DNA of 64,000 nt from Isoalcanivorax indicus (lineage in GTDB: Bacteria; Pseudomonadota; Gammaproteobacteria; Pseudomonadales; Alcanivoracaceae), in assembly GCF_003259185.1 (NCBI RefSeq), contig NZ_QGMP01000002.1, forward strand, positions 1-64,000, written 5' to 3'. Within the stretch, counting starts at the first letter, position 1. The number at the start of each line of letters is the position of its first letter. Made by a program: the position numbers and the translations under genes. Below the pieces are notes generated by a model. That model saw nothing but the letters and a program-made list of their open reading frames with translations, had not been told where the DNA came from and ran no database searches. Positions 1-10,900 of the stretch are shown here, piece after piece.

Positions 1-47
1 CATGGATGCCGAACGAGAGCCTACATGGATGTATTCACGGCGTGTCC
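1..47. repeat. Dispersed repeat, core copy 1
   Basis: This 47-base stretch matches bases 39357-39403 at 39 of 47 positions without gaps. The shared skeleton is CATGGATGCCGAACG, then AGCC, CATGGA, TTCACGGCG and GTCC. It lies downstream of the rlmI-like stop codon in non-coding DNA. The inverted-repeat arms that flank the second copy are not visible here, perhaps because the window begins at base 1. Confidence 0.6.
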
Positions 48-114
48 AGAAACCCTTTACCCGCCCCCCGAGGGCCACAACCACCCAACCAACAAAGAAT
101 GGGACGCCCCAACG

Positions 115-1317
115 TCAAAGACTGGGCAATATCCGGGCAAACCAGCTTTTCAGGTAGGCCGTCTCGGGAATTGCCGGATGCACAGGGTGATCTTCGGCCT
201 GCCCGGCCTGGGCAAACACCTGGGCAAAGCGATCGATATGGCGCGCGCTGGCACGCACCACGTCCAGCAGCTGTGCCGCCGGCAGATGCATCGAGCAGGA
301 GGCCGATACCAGAATGCCGCCCGGTGCCACCAGACGCACCGCCAGCTCGTTGATCGCGTGGTATCCCGCCAGGCCGTTTTTCGCGTCCTTGCGACGCTTG
401 ATAAAGGCCGGCGGATCCAGCACCACGATATCGAACTTCTCGCCCGCCGCCGCCAGCTCCTTCATGCCCGCGAACGCATCAGCGTGCAGGGACTGGACCC
501 GGTCACCGACACCATTGGCCTCGGCATTGCGGTGCACGTATTCCAGTGCCGCCGCGGAGGAATCCAGACAGGTGACGTCGCTGGCGCCCTGGGTGGCCGC
601 CAGCACCCCCCAGGCACCGCAGTAGGCGAACACGTCCAGCACGCGTGCGCCCTTCGCCAGCGGAATCAACTGGCGGCGGGCCGCGCGGTGGTCAAAAAAC
701 CAGCCTGTCTTCTGCCCGCCCGCCAGCGGCGCACTGTATTCGACGCCGTTCTCGGACAGTGAAACGGATTCCGGCAGGTCGCCGTGCAGGGCGCGGGTGT
801 AGGCCTCCAGACCTTCGAGTTCGCGGATGCTGCTTTCATTCTTCGCCACCACCACGCGGGCCCCGTGCTGGGCCACGAGGATATCGGCCACGCGATCCTG
901 CACGGCTTCCATGCCCGCCGTCCCCGACTGCATGACAAACAGATCGCGGTAACGGTCGATGACCAGGCCCGGCAGGCCGTCAGCTTCACCGAATACGGCG
1001 CGGTAACAGTGTTCCGGGAACAGTCGCTCGCGGAAAGTGATCGCATCGGCGATGCGTTTTTTCAGCAGGCTGCCGGACAGACCCTGTTGCGGGTCGCGGC
1101 TGAACAGACGGGCACAGATCAGCGACTGAGGGTTGGCGTAGGCGCGGCCCAGTGCCTTGCCGCGGTAGTCTTCCACGACCACCTCGACACCGGGCGTCAG
1201 ACCTTTCAGCGGCGTGCGCTCGGTATCCACTTCGTTGGAATAGATCCACAGGTGGCCGGAACGCAGGCGGCGTTCCTCGCCACGGCGCAATCGCAGGGTG
1301 GGCAGGGTGTCGGTCAC
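115..1317 (-). CDS. rlmI: RlmI-like class I SAM-dependent 23S rRNA cytosine-C5 methyltransferase
   Basis: This 400-residue protein has an N-terminal PUA-like RNA-binding segment (about residues 5-75) and a C-terminal Rossmann methyltransferase fold. The SAM-binding motif lies at residues 226-239 (VLDVFAYCGAWGVL), the DPPAF motif at 301-305, and a SASCS segment at 339-343 supplies Cys341 as likely catalytic nucleophile. GQKTGWFFDHR at 201-211 is also typical of the family. E. coli RlmI methylates C1962 of 23S rRNA and has about 396 residues. The gene lies 66 bases downstream of the GNAT gene on the same strand, so the two may be cotranscribed. Exact target base is inferred from family. Confidence 0.85.
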   Translation of the reverse strand: MTDTLPTLRLRRGEERRLRSGHLWIYSNEVDTERTPLKGLTPGVEVVVEDYRGKALGRAYANPQSLICARLFSRDPQQGLSGSLLKKRIADAITFRERLFPEHCYRAVFGEADGLPGLVIDRYRDLFVMQSGTAGMEAVQDRVADILVAQHGARVVVAKNESSIRELEGLEAYTRALHGDLPESVSLSENGVEYSAPLAGGQKTGWFFDHRAARRQLIPLAKGARVLDVFAYCGAWGVLAATQGASDVTCLDSSAAALEYVHRNAEANGVGDRVQSLHADAFAGMKELAAAGEKFDIVVLDPPAFIKRRKDAKNGLAGYHAINELAVRLVAPGGILVSASCSMHLPAAQLLDVVRASARHIDRFAQVFAQAGQAEDHPVHPAIPETAYLKSWFARILPSL

Positions 1318-1383
1318 GGGCGCTATCCGGTGTCTGTCAGGGGGCGCCCAGTCTAGGGAACCTCTGGATAACTATCCAGCGGG

Positions 1384-1950
1384 TCAGCCCGAATGGGCCA
1401 CGCTGCGGCGGTAGCGCCGTATCATGATCAGATCGAGGCTGGCGCCGCGCTGGCTGGCTGCGCGATCTGGCGGCAGGATGCGGTTGCCGCAGAAGACAAA
1501 GCCCGCTCGGGCATAGAGACGCTGGGCACGGGTGTTGCCCGCCCAGACATCCAGCAGCATGTCAGCGCCGGCCTGCTCCGCCACTTCGGTCGCTGCGCCC
1601 AGCAACGCATTGCCCAGGCCCTGTTCCTGGGCCGAAGGCAGCACATAGATGCGGCGTAATTCCAGGGCACCAGAGCTGAGCATGCAAGGCAACCAGAGGT
1701 CTTCGGCGGGCGTATCACAGACACCGACCTGTGCCAGACCCAGGATGACGCCCTTGCGGCGCGCCACCAGAAACAGGTCCGAGCGGGCCTGCATGCGCAG
1801 GTGCCAGGCGGACAGCGGGCCATTGAGGTCTCGTTGCAGCGCGGCCGGGCCCAGCATGTCGGCAAAGCTGTGGGCATGAACGGTCTGCGCGACGTGAGCC
1901 AGCTCCGCCAGGTCGGCGCGGCGCGCCCGTTCAATGCGCAGGGTGGTCAT
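1384..1950 (-). CDS. GNAT-family N-acetyltransferase
   Basis: This 188-residue protein is a cytoplasmic acetyl-CoA-dependent acyltransferase of unknown substrate. The acetyl-CoA motif A runs from residue 98 to 117, with beta strand LRRIYVLP and pyrophosphate loop QEQGLGNA. The motif B region at 139-151 has the usual N-x2-A-x3-Y-x3-GF pattern (NTRAQRLYARAGF). Its start codon lies inside the preceding small membrane-protein gene, with a 20-base overlap, which suggests translational coupling. The rlmI-like gene follows. A ribosomal-protein or small-molecule acetylation role is possible, but nothing in the sequence decides it. Confidence 0.8.
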   Translation of the reverse strand: MTTLRIERARRADLAELAHVAQTVHAHSFADMLGPAALQRDLNGPLSAWHLRMQARSDLFLVARRKGVILGLAQVGVCDTPAEDLWLPCMLSSGALELRRIYVLPSAQEQGLGNALLGAATEVAEQAGADMLLDVWAGNTRAQRLYARAGFVFCGNRILPPDRAASQRGASLDLIMIRRYRRSVAHSG

Positions 1951-2107
1951 GCTGCACCTGCATTGCCGTCGTCACGGTATCCGGTTGCCCCCCGGCCAGC
2001 ACAATCAAACCAATGCTCACCAGAATGATGACCAGCATGACCAGGGAAGCCAGGGTCATCATCCTGTTATCGTTGAACTGTTCGCGGATCAGATCCTGGT
2101 GACGCAT
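1931..2107 (-). CDS. Small single-pass membrane protein, 58 residues
   Basis: An ATG at 2107 is preceded by a good ribosome-binding site (AAGGAGCT, about 6 bases away). The frame encodes a charged N-terminus (MRHQDLIREQFNDNR), one hydrophobic helix at about residues 16-39 (MMTLASLVMLVIILVSIGLI and onward), and a short polar tail ending in HDHPAH. The stop lies 20 bases inside the acetyltransferase gene, so both are probably on one transcript. I do not recognise the family. The topology is most likely N-in with the tail in the periplasm. The strong ribosome-binding site, clean transmembrane helix and overlap make it a likely real gene. Confidence 0.65.
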   Translation of the reverse strand: MRHQDLIREQFNDNRMMTLASLVMLVIILVSIGLIVLAGGQPDTVTTAMQVQHDHPAH

Positions 2108-2318
2108 GCTGGAGCTCCTTGTGTTTATTTACCGCTGTTTGTTCTTTTTATTGTGATCATTCTTGTTGTTGTTATGCGGTAATGCGGCCTTGTTCGGGCA
2201 CGCCAGAGCAGACTATTCCGGTGCACAAGTGTGCGCAGGATAATGCGGGACAATCATCGGTTAAATCCGGCCAATCGATTTCTGATTTGACACAATCAGA
2301 CACCCTGCCGCCATTTGA

Positions 2319-2334
2319 TGTGACGGAAATCACA
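2319..2334. promoter_or_regulatory. CRP/Vfr-like binding site
   Basis: The sequence is TGTGA, six bases, TCACA: a perfect match to the symmetric CRP half-site consensus. It overlaps the stop codon of the AraC-type regulator and lies about 212 bases upstream of the small membrane-protein gene. That distance is long for direct activation, so function is uncertain. Confidence 0.35.
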
Positions 2335-3424
2335 TATTTCTGGGCTCGCGCCCCAGCAGGTAGTCGCTGGGCGACATGCCGGTCCAGCGGCGGAAGGCCT
2401 TGGCAAAGGCGGAGGAATCGGCAAAGCCCAGCATCATGGCCACTTCCGTGACGGACTCGCCGCCCCGGGCGAAGTATTCCCGGGCCAGTTTCTGCCGCAC
2501 GGCATCCAGTTCCTGCTGGTAGCTGGTGCCGCTCTCGGACAGCTTGCGGCGCAGGGTGCGGCCGCTCATACCCAGGTCCGACGCGGCGTTTTCCAGCGAC
2601 GGGAAGGCGCCATAGCAACGCATCAGCAGGCGCCGCAGCCGCACCGGCAGCAGGCGCATGGCGCGGGTGGGGATATTCTCGAACAGGGTCTTTTCCGCTG
2701 ACATGGCCATCAGGCGATTGGCCAGGGGCAGCTCGAAATCCGCCAGCGACGCATCACCGACGATGCGGGTGCGTGGCTGATCGAAGAGGACCGGGCAGCG
2801 GAAGTAGCGGCGGTAGATATGCCCCCAGGCCGGTTCCGGATAGCTGAATTCCACCCGGAAGGCATCACGGCCTTCACCCACCAGATGCAGAAAAATATTA
2901 TAGAAACTGACCGTGTTGAGTTCGAAGAAGAAATGCGAATACGGGTGCAGCGGGATCGCTTCGCTGATTTCGAGCCACCCTTCAGCGCCGCTCATGTCGG
3001 CGGTCATCTCCAGCGGCGGGAACAGCTCGTCGCAATAGCGGCACACGGTTTCCATGCACTCGCGCAAGGTCGGCTGGGTCACTGCAGCCATGCCCGCCAT
3101 GCCGTGATGCGAGGCCGTCATCAGGTTGCCCATGACCAGACCAAGGTAAGGCATGCCCAGCGCGCGCACCGCCTGGTCCACCAGCGCCAGGCACTGGCGC
3201 GTGCTGATGAAGCGGGCGTCATCGCCATCGCGGTAATCAATTCCGGCGTTGCGGTAGAAGGTTTCGGGATTGATGCCGATGATGGTGTCGAGAATTTCGT
3301 CGGGATTATTCAGGCGAATCTGGCTACGACGCTCGAGCCAGTCCATTTTCAGGACCAGCCCCTTGCGCAGATCGAAGTAGGTCTGCATGTGCCCCAGTGG
3401 AATGCACTCGGTGTCGATATCCAT
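2330..3424 (-). CDS. AraC-family transcriptional regulator
   Basis: This 364-residue regulator has a long N-terminal ligand-sensing domain of the arabinose-binding-like type (about residues 20-210) and a C-terminal AraC double helix-turn-helix at about 276-355. The second helix-turn-helix carries the signature LGFADSSAFAKAFRRWTG followed by MSPSDY. This architecture is shared by OruR/ArgR-like and lipid- or alkane-responsive regulators in pseudomonads and Alcanivorax. The ligand cannot be read from sequence. The neighbours (glycine cleavage operon upstream, small membrane protein/GNAT/rRNA methyltransferase downstream) do not name a clear target, and all lie on the same strand. Confidence 0.85.
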   Translation of the reverse strand: MDIDTECIPLGHMQTYFDLRKGLVLKMDWLERRSQIRLNNPDEILDTIIGINPETFYRNAGIDYRDGDDARFISTRQCLALVDQAVRALGMPYLGLVMGNLMTASHHGMAGMAAVTQPTLRECMETVCRYCDELFPPLEMTADMSGAEGWLEISEAIPLHPYSHFFFELNTVSFYNIFLHLVGEGRDAFRVEFSYPEPAWGHIYRRYFRCPVLFDQPRTRIVGDASLADFELPLANRLMAMSAEKTLFENIPTRAMRLLPVRLRRLLMRCYGAFPSLENAASDLGMSGRTLRRKLSESGTSYQQELDAVRQKLAREYFARGGESVTEVAMMLGFADSSAFAKAFRRWTGMSPSDYLLGREPRNM

Positions 3425-3447
3425 GACTCGGCCTGTAAAGCAACCCG

Positions 3448-3466
3448 GCGGCAGCCAGACTGCCGC
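3448..3466 (-). terminator. Possible terminator after gcvPB
   Basis: A 7-bp stem (GCGGCAG/CTGCCGC) with a 5-base loop lies about 50 bases downstream of the gcvPB stop. On the minus strand it is followed by only a short T-containing stretch (CGGGTTGCTTT), so it is a weak candidate. Confidence 0.3.
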
Positions 3467-3518
3467 AAGGTCGGGATACTAAGCCGGTACGGGCACCGTC
3501 GTCACCTGCTGGCGCTGG

Positions 3519-4997
3519 TCATTCGCGCCAGACAAGATCCAGTTCACGCGCGGCCTTCACATCATCCAGGCGCCGTACCGGCTGGGTCCAGGGTGCGCCT
3601 TTCAGCAATTCCGGGTCGTTCTTCGCTTCAGCCAGGATGGCCGCCATGGCTTCTACGAACGCATCCAGCGCTTCTTTCGTTTCGGTTTCCGTGGGCTCGA
3701 TCAGGAAGCACTCGGGTACCAGCAACGGGAAGTAGGTGGTCGGCGCATGCTGATTATAGTCCAGCAGCCGCTTGGCGATATCCATGGCAGAGACGCCCAG
3801 CGTCTTCGCCTCTTTTGCGAACGTCAGCAGGAACTCGTGGCTGGCGCGGCGGGCCGGGTAAGCCGCCGTACACCCCACAGCTTCCAGTCGCTTGAGCAGG
3901 TAGTTGGCCGCCAGGGTCGAGTATTCGCCGACGCGAATCATGCCTTCGCGACCCAGCACGCGGGCGTAAAAACCGGCACGCAGCAGGACACCGGCATTGC
4001 CCATGAAGGCCGACAGCTGGCCGATGCTCTGCGGCAGGTCGTTGCGATCCAGCCAGCGATAACGCTCGCCGTCACGGCCCACAATCGGGGTTGGCAGGAA
4101 CGGCTTCAGGCGCTCGCTGACGCCCACCGGGCCGGCCCCCGGCCCCCCCCCGCCGTGCGGCGTGGCAAAGGTCTTGTGCAGGTTCATGTGGATGACATCA
4201 AAGCCCATGTCACCCGGGCGCACCTTGCCGAGAATGGCATTCAGGTTGGCGCCGTCGTAGTACAACAGGCCGCCCGCTTCATGGACGGTTTTCGCGATGG
4301 CATCAATCTGCCGCTCGAACACACCACAGGTGGACGGGTTGGTCATCATCAGCCCGGCAGTCTGCGGCCCGCAGGCGGCTTTCAGGGCGTCCAGATCCAC
4401 ATCGCCATCGCGGTTGACCGGCACTTCGCGCACGGTATAGCCACACATGACGGCCGTCGCCGGGTTGGTGCCGTGGGCCGCTTCCGGAATCAGGATTTCC
4501 GTGCGCCCGTGGTCATTGCGGGCATCGTGGTAGGCGCGAATCATCGCCACCCCGGCAAACTCCCCCTGGGCACCGGCCATCGGCGTCAGCGACACGCCTT
4601 TCATGCCGGTGACTTCCTTGAGAAATTCCTGCAGTTCGTACAGGCAGGCCAGATAGCCCTGGCTGTGGCTCTCTGGCGCCAGCGGATGGCGGCCCAGAAA
4701 ACCGGGCAGCATGGCCGCGCGGTTGGCGCCGCGCGGGTTGTATTTCATGGTGCAGGAGCCGAGCGGGTAGAACTGCTTGTCGATGGCAAAATTCTTTGAC
4801 GACAGGTTGGTGTAGTGACGCACCACTTGCAGTTCCGACACTTCCGGCAATGCCGGGCGGGCACGACGGCGCAGACTGTCAGGAATCGCCGCCAGCCGAT
4901 CAGCGGGCAGGGCTTTCGGCGCCTGAGCCATGGCGCGACGGCCGGGGTGCGAGCGTTCAAAAATCAGCAGGTCATCGCGGGTATCCGGCGTACTCAT
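3519..4997 (-). CDS. gcvPB: Glycine dehydrogenase (decarboxylating) subunit 2, P-protein beta subunit
   Basis: This 492-residue protein is the PLP-binding half of the split P-protein. It decarboxylates glycine and passes the aminomethyl group to lipoyl-GcvH. The PLP-lysine motif [16 protein letters not shown] places the Schiff-base lysine at about residue 275. [23 protein letters not shown] at 67-89 is also highly conserved. The start at 4997 (MSTPDTRDD) was chosen over an upstream alternative because it forms a four-base ATGA overlap with gcvPA and gives the normal family length. It is the last gene of the gcvT-H-PA-PB operon. Confidence 0.95.
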   Translation of the reverse strand: MSTPDTRDDLLIFERSHPGRRAMAQAPKALPADRLAAIPDSLRRRARPALPEVSELQVVRHYTNLSSKNFAIDKQFYPLGSCTMKYNPRGANRAAMLPGFLGRHPLAPESHSQGYLACLYELQEFLKEVTGMKGVSLTPMAGAQGEFAGVAMIRAYHDARNDHGRTEILIPEAAHGTNPATAVMCGYTVREVPVNRDGDVDLDALKAACGPQTAGLMMTNPSTCGVFERQIDAIAKTVHEAGGLLYYDGANLNAILGKVRPGDMGFDVIHMNLHKTFATPHGGGGPGAGPVGVSERLKPFLPTPIVGRDGERYRWLDRNDLPQSIGQLSAFMGNAGVLLRAGFYARVLGREGMIRVGEYSTLAANYLLKRLEAVGCTAAYPARRASHEFLLTFAKEAKTLGVSAMDIAKRLLDYNQHAPTTYFPLLVPECFLIEPTETETKEALDAFVEAMAAILAEAKNDPELLKGAPWTQPVRRLDDVKAARELDLVWRE

Positions 4998-6364
4998 GCG
5001 GCCTCCTCGGCGAGCACCGCCGCCAGGGCGGCAGCGTAGGCACTGATGTCTTCTGCGGTGCGCGTCTCGGTGGCGCACACCAGCACGCAATCGGCCAGCG
5101 CGGGATCATCGCGACCCAGGTCGTAACCGCCAATGATGCCGCGCGCCGCCAGTGCCGGCAGCACCTCGGCCGCAGGGCGGGGCAGCCGCAACACGGCCTC
5201 GTGGAACGTCGGCGCGGCAAAGGCTTCACTGACCCCGTCGAGCGCGGTCAGCGCGGCCACCAGATCGCGGGTATTGGCGTGACAATGGGCAGCCACATTT
5301 TCCAGCCCCTCCGGCCCCAGCAGGGACAGGTAGATGGTCGCGGCCGTCATCGCCAGACCCTGGTTGGTGCAGATGTTCGAGGTCGCCTTGGAACGGCGGA
5401 TGTGCTGTTCGCGGGCCTGCAGGGTCAGGGTGAAACCGGGTCGGCCTTCGAGATCGACGGTGCGACCGATGATACGGCCGGGCATCTGCCGTACATGTTT
5501 CTGCTTGCAGCACATGAAGCCGAAGTAGGGCCCACCGGAGGACAGGGGCACCCCCAGCGGCTGGCCTTCGCCCACCACGATATCGGCCCCCTCACTCCCC
5601 CACTCGCCTGGCGGTGTCAGCAGGGCCAGGGCGGTCGGGTTGACCACGGCAATCACCAGCATGCCCTGGGCGTGGGCCCAGTCGGTGAGCGCGTGCACGT
5701 CTTCCAGACAGCCGAAAAAATTGGGCTGGGCAATGACCAGCGCCGCAAAATCCTCGCCGTCGTGGGCACTCAGCGCGGCGGTCGGCGTGACGCCGCTGTT
5801 GCGGTCGACCGGCACGCTGACCAGCTCAACGCCCTGATTGACGCAGATGTCCTGCACCACCTGGCGATAGCGCGGGTTGACCGCATCCGGCATCAGCACA
5901 CGGCCAGACTTCGACTTGCGGTTGGCGCGCAGCGCCATCAGCACGGCTTCCGACAGACCCGAGGCGCCGTCGTACACCGAGGCATTGCTGACATCCATCC
6001 CGGTCAGTCGCGCCATCAGGGTCTGGAATTCATAAATGGTCTGCAACGTGCCCTGGCTGGCTTCCGCCTGATAGGGCGTGTAGGCCGTATAGAACTCGCC
6101 GCGTGTGGCAATCTCCCACACCGCCGCCGGGATGTGGTGCTCGTAGGCACCGGCCCCGAGGAAACACAGCGCCCCGGCATCCTGGCTGGCACGGCGGGCC
6201 ATCAGGGCGGTCACTTCCATTTCCGACAGGCCGTCGGGCAGGGCGTCCAGGCGCCCGGCCTTCAGGTGCTCGGGGATTTCGTCAAACAGGTCCTCGATAC
6301 GTTCGGCACCAATGGCCGCCAGCATCGCCTGCACATCATCGGGGGTGTGGGGAATGTACGGCAT
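4994..6364 (-). CDS. gcvPA: Glycine dehydrogenase (decarboxylating) subunit 1, P-protein alpha subunit
   Basis: This 456-residue protein is the alpha half of a two-subunit P-protein and lacks the PLP lysine, which lies in gcvPB. The N-terminal [19 protein letters not shown] is characteristic, as are [10 protein letters not shown] near residue 70 and [10 protein letters not shown]. Together the subunits form an alpha2beta2 glycine decarboxylase. Its start shares one base with the gcvH stop and its stop overlaps the gcvPB start by four bases, so translation of the three genes is tightly coupled. Many gammaproteobacteria instead have a fused single-chain GcvP. Confidence 0.95.
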   Translation of the reverse strand: MPYIPHTPDDVQAMLAAIGAERIEDLFDEIPEHLKAGRLDALPDGLSEMEVTALMARRASQDAGALCFLGAGAYEHHIPAAVWEIATRGEFYTAYTPYQAEASQGTLQTIYEFQTLMARLTGMDVSNASVYDGASGLSEAVLMALRANRKSKSGRVLMPDAVNPRYRQVVQDICVNQGVELVSVPVDRNSGVTPTAALSAHDGEDFAALVIAQPNFFGCLEDVHALTDWAHAQGMLVIAVVNPTALALLTPPGEWGSEGADIVVGEGQPLGVPLSSGGPYFGFMCCKQKHVRQMPGRIIGRTVDLEGRPGFTLTLQAREQHIRRSKATSNICTNQGLAMTAATIYLSLLGPEGLENVAAHCHANTRDLVAALTALDGVSEAFAAPTFHEAVLRLPRPAAEVLPALAARGIIGGYDLGRDDPALADCVLVCATETRTAEDISAYAAALAAVLAEEAA

Positions 6365-6756
6365 CAGTCTTCGCTGTCGAGCTGTTCACGGTAGTCGTCG
6401 GCGCTGAGCAACTGCTCCAGCTCGTCGGTGTCGGCCACACGGATGCGGAACAGCCAGCCGTCACCGTAAGGGTCCTGATTGACCAGTTCCGGGGTATCTT
6501 CCAGGGCCTCGTTGACGGCCACCACTTCACCGGACACCGGGGCGTAGATGTCGGACGCCGCCTTGACGGACTCCACCACACCGGCCTCGTCGGTGGCTTT
6601 CATCTCCTGACCCACTTCCGGCAGCTCCACATAGACCAGATCGCCCATGGCGTCCTGGGCGTGATCGCTGATGCCGACATAAGCAGTGCCGTCATCCTCC
6701 AGACGGACCCACTCGTGAGTGGAGGCATAACGCAGCTCGGCGCGGATATCGCTCAT
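6364..6756 (-). CDS. gcvH: Glycine cleavage system H protein (lipoyl carrier)
   Basis: This 130-residue lipoyl carrier shuttles the aminomethyl intermediate from P-protein to T-protein and reduced lipoate to dihydrolipoamide dehydrogenase. The lipoylation site is Lys65 in the motif [20 protein letters not shown]. The length is normal for the family. It lies 18 bases downstream of gcvT and its stop overlaps the gcvPA start by one base. A ribosome-binding site (GGGAAGAGAT) lies just upstream. No lipoate ligase or L-protein gene is present in this window. Confidence 0.97.
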   Translation of the reverse strand: MSDIRAELRYASTHEWVRLEDDGTAYVGISDHAQDAMGDLVYVELPEVGQEMKATDEAGVVESVKAASDIYAPVSGEVVAVNEALEDTPELVNQDPYGDGWLFRIRVADTDELEQLLSADDYREQLDSED

Positions 6757-6774
6757 GATCTCTTCCCTTTCAGA

Positions 6775-7845
6775 CTATTGCTGGTAGACGGCTTTGCCGT
6801 GCCGCACGAACGGTGGGCGCACGATGCGCACCGGCAGCCGCTTGTTGCGGATTTCCACTTCCGCCGTGCCGGCAACGCCGGCCGGCACGCGCGCCAGGGC
6901 AATGGATACGCCCAGCGTCGGTGAAAAGGTACCGCTGGTGATTTCGCCGTCGCCGGCGTGGGTCACCACGCGCTGATGGGCGCGCAGCACCCCTTTTTCT
7001 TCCAGAATCAGCCCGACCAGCTGCTCCGGGTCCTGCTGTGCTTCCAGGGCTGCGCGGCCGATAAATTCACGACCGTCGTTGAAGGCCACCGTCCACGCCA
7101 TACCGGCCTGCAACGGTGTCACCGTCTCGTCCATATCGTTGCCATAGAGGTTCATGCCGGCTTCCAGACGCAGCGTATCGCGAGCGCCCAGACCACAGGG
7201 ACGCACCCCGGCCTGCATCAATTGCGCCCACAGCGCCACGGCATCGGCCCCCGGCAGAATGATCTCGACCCCATCCTCGCCGGTATAGCCGGTCCGGGCA
7301 ATCAGCCAGTCGCCGTCTTCGGCAAACGCGAACACCTTGAGGGAGGACACCGCCTCACGGCGGGCGCCATCCAGCAGGGCGGCAAGGCGGGAGCGGGCCT
7401 GCGGGCCCTGGACGGCGAGCATCGCCAGTTGCGGCTGCTCGGTCACGGCCACATCGAAGCCGCCGGTCTGCTTCGCCAGCCAGGCCAGGTCCTTTTCACG
7501 GGTGCCACAATTGACCACCAGACGGTAATCATCAGGCCGGCGATAGACGATCAGGTCGTCAATCACCCCACCTTCCTCGTTGAGCATGGCGCTGTACAGC
7601 GCCTTGCCCAGGGGGGCCTTGTCGACATCGTTGGCCAGCAAATGGCGCAGGTAATCGCGCGCGCCGGGGCCGCTGACGTCCACGACCGTCATGTGCGACA
7701 CGTCAAAGACGCCCGCGTCCTGGCGCACGGCATGGTGCTCATCCAGCAGGGAGCCGTAATGCACCGGCATGTCCCAGTCGGCGAAATCGACCATCCGGCC
7801 ACCCGCGGCCACATGCTGGTCATAAAGCGGGGTTCTGTGTCCCAT
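6775..7845 (-). CDS. gcvT: Glycine cleavage system T protein (aminomethyltransferase)
   Basis: This 356-residue tetrahydrofolate-dependent aminomethyltransferase releases ammonia and forms 5,10-methylene-THF. It has the GcvT N-terminal fold ([21 protein letters not shown]) and the conserved FDVSHM at 47-52. [11 protein letters not shown] at 92-102 includes the family's catalytic aspartate, and there is a C-terminal barrel domain. It is the first gene of the operon. Only 75 bases separate it from the preceding lipoprotein gene, and I saw no glycine riboswitch there. The methylene-THF it makes could feed the MetF reaction encoded near 57 kb. Confidence 0.95.
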   Translation of the reverse strand: MGHRTPLYDQHVAAGGRMVDFADWDMPVHYGSLLDEHHAVRQDAGVFDVSHMTVVDVSGPGARDYLRHLLANDVDKAPLGKALYSAMLNEEGGVIDDLIVYRRPDDYRLVVNCGTREKDLAWLAKQTGGFDVAVTEQPQLAMLAVQGPQARSRLAALLDGARREAVSSLKVFAFAEDGDWLIARTGYTGEDGVEIILPGADAVALWAQLMQAGVRPCGLGARDTLRLEAGMNLYGNDMDETVTPLQAGMAWTVAFNDGREFIGRAALEAQQDPEQLVGLILEEKGVLRAHQRVVTHAGDGEITSGTFSPTLGVSIALARVPAGVAGTAEVEIRNKRLPVRIVRPPFVRHGKAVYQQ

Positions 7846-7920
7846 GGAGACTGCGTATCCGGCTACGAAGGTATGCCGCGCATTCTACATGGATGTCCCC
7901 GCCTGTTAACACTCCCGCCT

Positions 7921-10900
7921 TCAGCGCTTGATCGGCCCTGAGGTGTAATTGAGGTTGGTTTCGTTCATCGGAATGCGCAGGTTGACCTCGGCCTCCAGGA
8001 AGCCCAGCGCCACCAGTTCGACATCCAGGTTGACGTCATCCTGGCTCAGCAGCCCCACTTCCATGCGGCCATCCCGGTAGAACTCCACCGGGCCCAGCAG
8101 TTGCAGGGCAAAGCCGTAGCTGCGCTGGTTGTGCTCCAGCGGCACCGCCGCCGGGTTGGCGCCGTCCGGCAGGAAACCGGTGAGCAGCTCCAGCAGGTCG
8201 CCGGTGCCACCCAGCACCGGGTCCAGCACGGGGCCGAGCAGCCCCAGCAGCCCGCCGACCACGTCGCCCAGCCCCGGCACCACACCAATGGCATCGGCCA
8301 GCGCGTCTGGCAGGGTTTCCAGCGCCAGAATATTCACCCGCGGATCCAGGGCCGGGGAATCAATGTACAGGTTCAGGGCTGTCGCGAACTGCGGGCCGTC
8401 GGGGCCTTCGATGATCCAGCCTTCCACCAGACCGGCTTCGCCGTCTTCACAGGGGCGAATGGGCTCGGCATGGGGCGGCGTGGGCGTGCCTGACGTGCGT
8501 GCATCACAGGCATAGCGCACCCGCATGGTCATGGGTCCGGTATCCGCTGGCGCCGCCTCGCCGATGGCGGCATCGGCATCCACCACGACATTGCTGGTCT
8601 GCAACAGGGTCGGATAGAGGTATACCAGCACACCACCGCCTGCCGCCGTGACGTCCGGCGGGACCGGGGTGCGGGCAATGGCTTCGGCGGCCGCAGCGTC
8701 GAAAAAGCCAGCCACATCCGCATCAATGCCACCCGTCAGGTAAACGTAGCAGTCATCCAGCGGGTTACCGCTGCGGTCATTGCCGCATTGCAGCTCGGCA
8801 TCGTTGACCACGCCCCCCACACCGGTGACCTCGATGCGCGCCGAGTTCTTGCGCAGCTCCGGGTTTTCCACCGCATTGTCCTCGCCGGCATCACGCAGCG
8901 TGTTGCTGTTGACGTCAGCGGTCGGCAGGTTGTTGAGGAGGATACGGGCCCACGACACCTCGGGAGCGCCACGGAACACAATGGCCAGATCAGGGCCGCC
9001 GCCATTCAGTGTCGGCGCGGCACCCGGTGTTTGCGCCAGCAATCGGGTGCGCAACGGCAAGTTGTCCGCTGAGCAGATCATCTCTCCCGGCGTGCAGGCG
9101 CTGCCGCGACTCTGGCCGTTGGAGCGCAGGGTGTAGCGATACAGGGCGCCTTCTTCCCAGCGCTCATCGGGAGTAAAGACCAGATCGCGGTCACGCACCA
9201 GCAGCTCGCCGCCCACCAGTCCGGCGCTGCTGCCGTCTTCGTTCAGGCGCTCGACCACAACACTGCCCGGCTGACCGGCCTGCTCCAGCACGATGCTGTC
9301 GCGGTTCATGATCTGCGAGAAGCGTACCTCGATCGGCCGGTTTGCCGGCATCCCCGGCACCGGCAACAGATCATCACTGGTCATACCACCGTCGCAGCGC
9401 CCGCTGACGCCCGCCGCCAGATTGCGCGCACTGGTATCCAGCGCACAGGGGTAGCCGGGGTACACGTTCAGCGGCAGCGGCGACGCGAGCGCGGCGCCGT
9501 CACGCACATACTCCGGCATGGTGAAGGACAAGGTCTGCGGCACCAGCGGGTTGCCGGCGATATCGGTGATGCCATCCTGCAACACGATGTCATAGGTTTC
9601 GCCATAGGCCAGCGCGGTATTGATGACCAGAGAAATGCCGTCCAGCGTCGCATCAAAAGGCACCGGCATGCCGCCGCTGATCACCTCGACCCGGGACAGG
9701 TCATCGCCCAGCCCCAGACTGTTCGGGTCCGGGGCCTTGGTGAAGTTCACCACGATGGGGTCTCCGGGACGCTGCTTGTCACTGTTGTCCTGGAACGGCG
9801 GCACCGCATTGCCCGGCATCCAGGACTGCACCGCAAACTCGCGCATGTCCGGCATCGGATCAGGCCGCTCGTCGTCATCACCGAAACTCTGCATGCGGAA
9901 ACTGAGCGCCCCGAAGGCGGTCTGCACGCCCAGCACCTCCGGCTCCACCACCGTCAACGCATCGGCGGTCAGCCGTCCGTTCTCGACGATGGCCTGCCCG
10001 ATCAGTTCCAGATGCAGGATATTCTGGTTGAAGGCCGCATTGGCTTCCGGGTCGCCGGTGGAGATGGCGATATCCATGAACACGCGCAATTGCCGGGGTG
10101 CGTTCGGGTTACGGCTGAACGGGTTCGGCAGCAGGTAGCCCACCGCATCAGAAATGAATTCCACGGTGACGGTGCCGGAATTGAAGCCCGCCGGCACCTC
10201 ACCACCGATCTTCACCACCAGCTGGTCGCCCATGAGCATGCCACCACGACCGATACGCAGCGGCGACACATCGGGGAAATCGGGCAGGAACGCCAGCTCG
10301 GCGAAGATCATGCCCTCCTGCTGCGACGCGGTATTTTCACCGAGCAGGGAAGCCACCACCGGCACCAGATTGACGGTATCGCCGGTCAGCACCGAACGCT
10401 CACCGCTGGCCGGCGCCAGCAACGGCAACACTGAGGTGGCCCCGGCATCGCGGGGCACAAACGTCTGCGTCATCGGCAACAAGGGATCGCCGTAGCGGCT
10501 CTGCACGGCAGCGCTCGCCGACAGGGTGTAGGTGACACCAGGCTGCAGGTCTTCGTCTGGATCAATCGTGATGAAACGGCCACTGGCAAGCAGGGTGGCG
10601 GGCACCAGTTCGCCATTGGCACGCAGCGATACCGAATCACCGTAGTGCAGCGTTGCGGTGTCCAGTGGCTGGGTGAACTGCAAGCGAATGGATGAAAAAT
10701 CGATGAACTCGAGCAGGTCACCATCAGGGATCATGCGTGATACGGCAAAGGTCTCCGACAGCACGCGATCCGCGCGCGGGCCCTTTTCGGCTGGCGCCGT
10801 GCGAAAACGGATACCCTCATCCGGCAGGCCCGGCAGGCGCGGCGTGCTCAGGACATACTGCGTGTTGCCCGCCAGGGCGGCCTGCGGCCGTACCACCATG

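Noticed and set aside
4796-6394. Long plus-strand frame of 532 codons opposite gcvPA
   Set aside because: It is antisense to a well-identified gene, His/Gln/Arg-rich, and without domains or a ribosome-binding site; high GC content makes such shadows common.
7846-7920. Glycine riboswitch before gcvT
   Set aside because: Only 75 bases are available and no tandem glycine aptamer pattern is visible.
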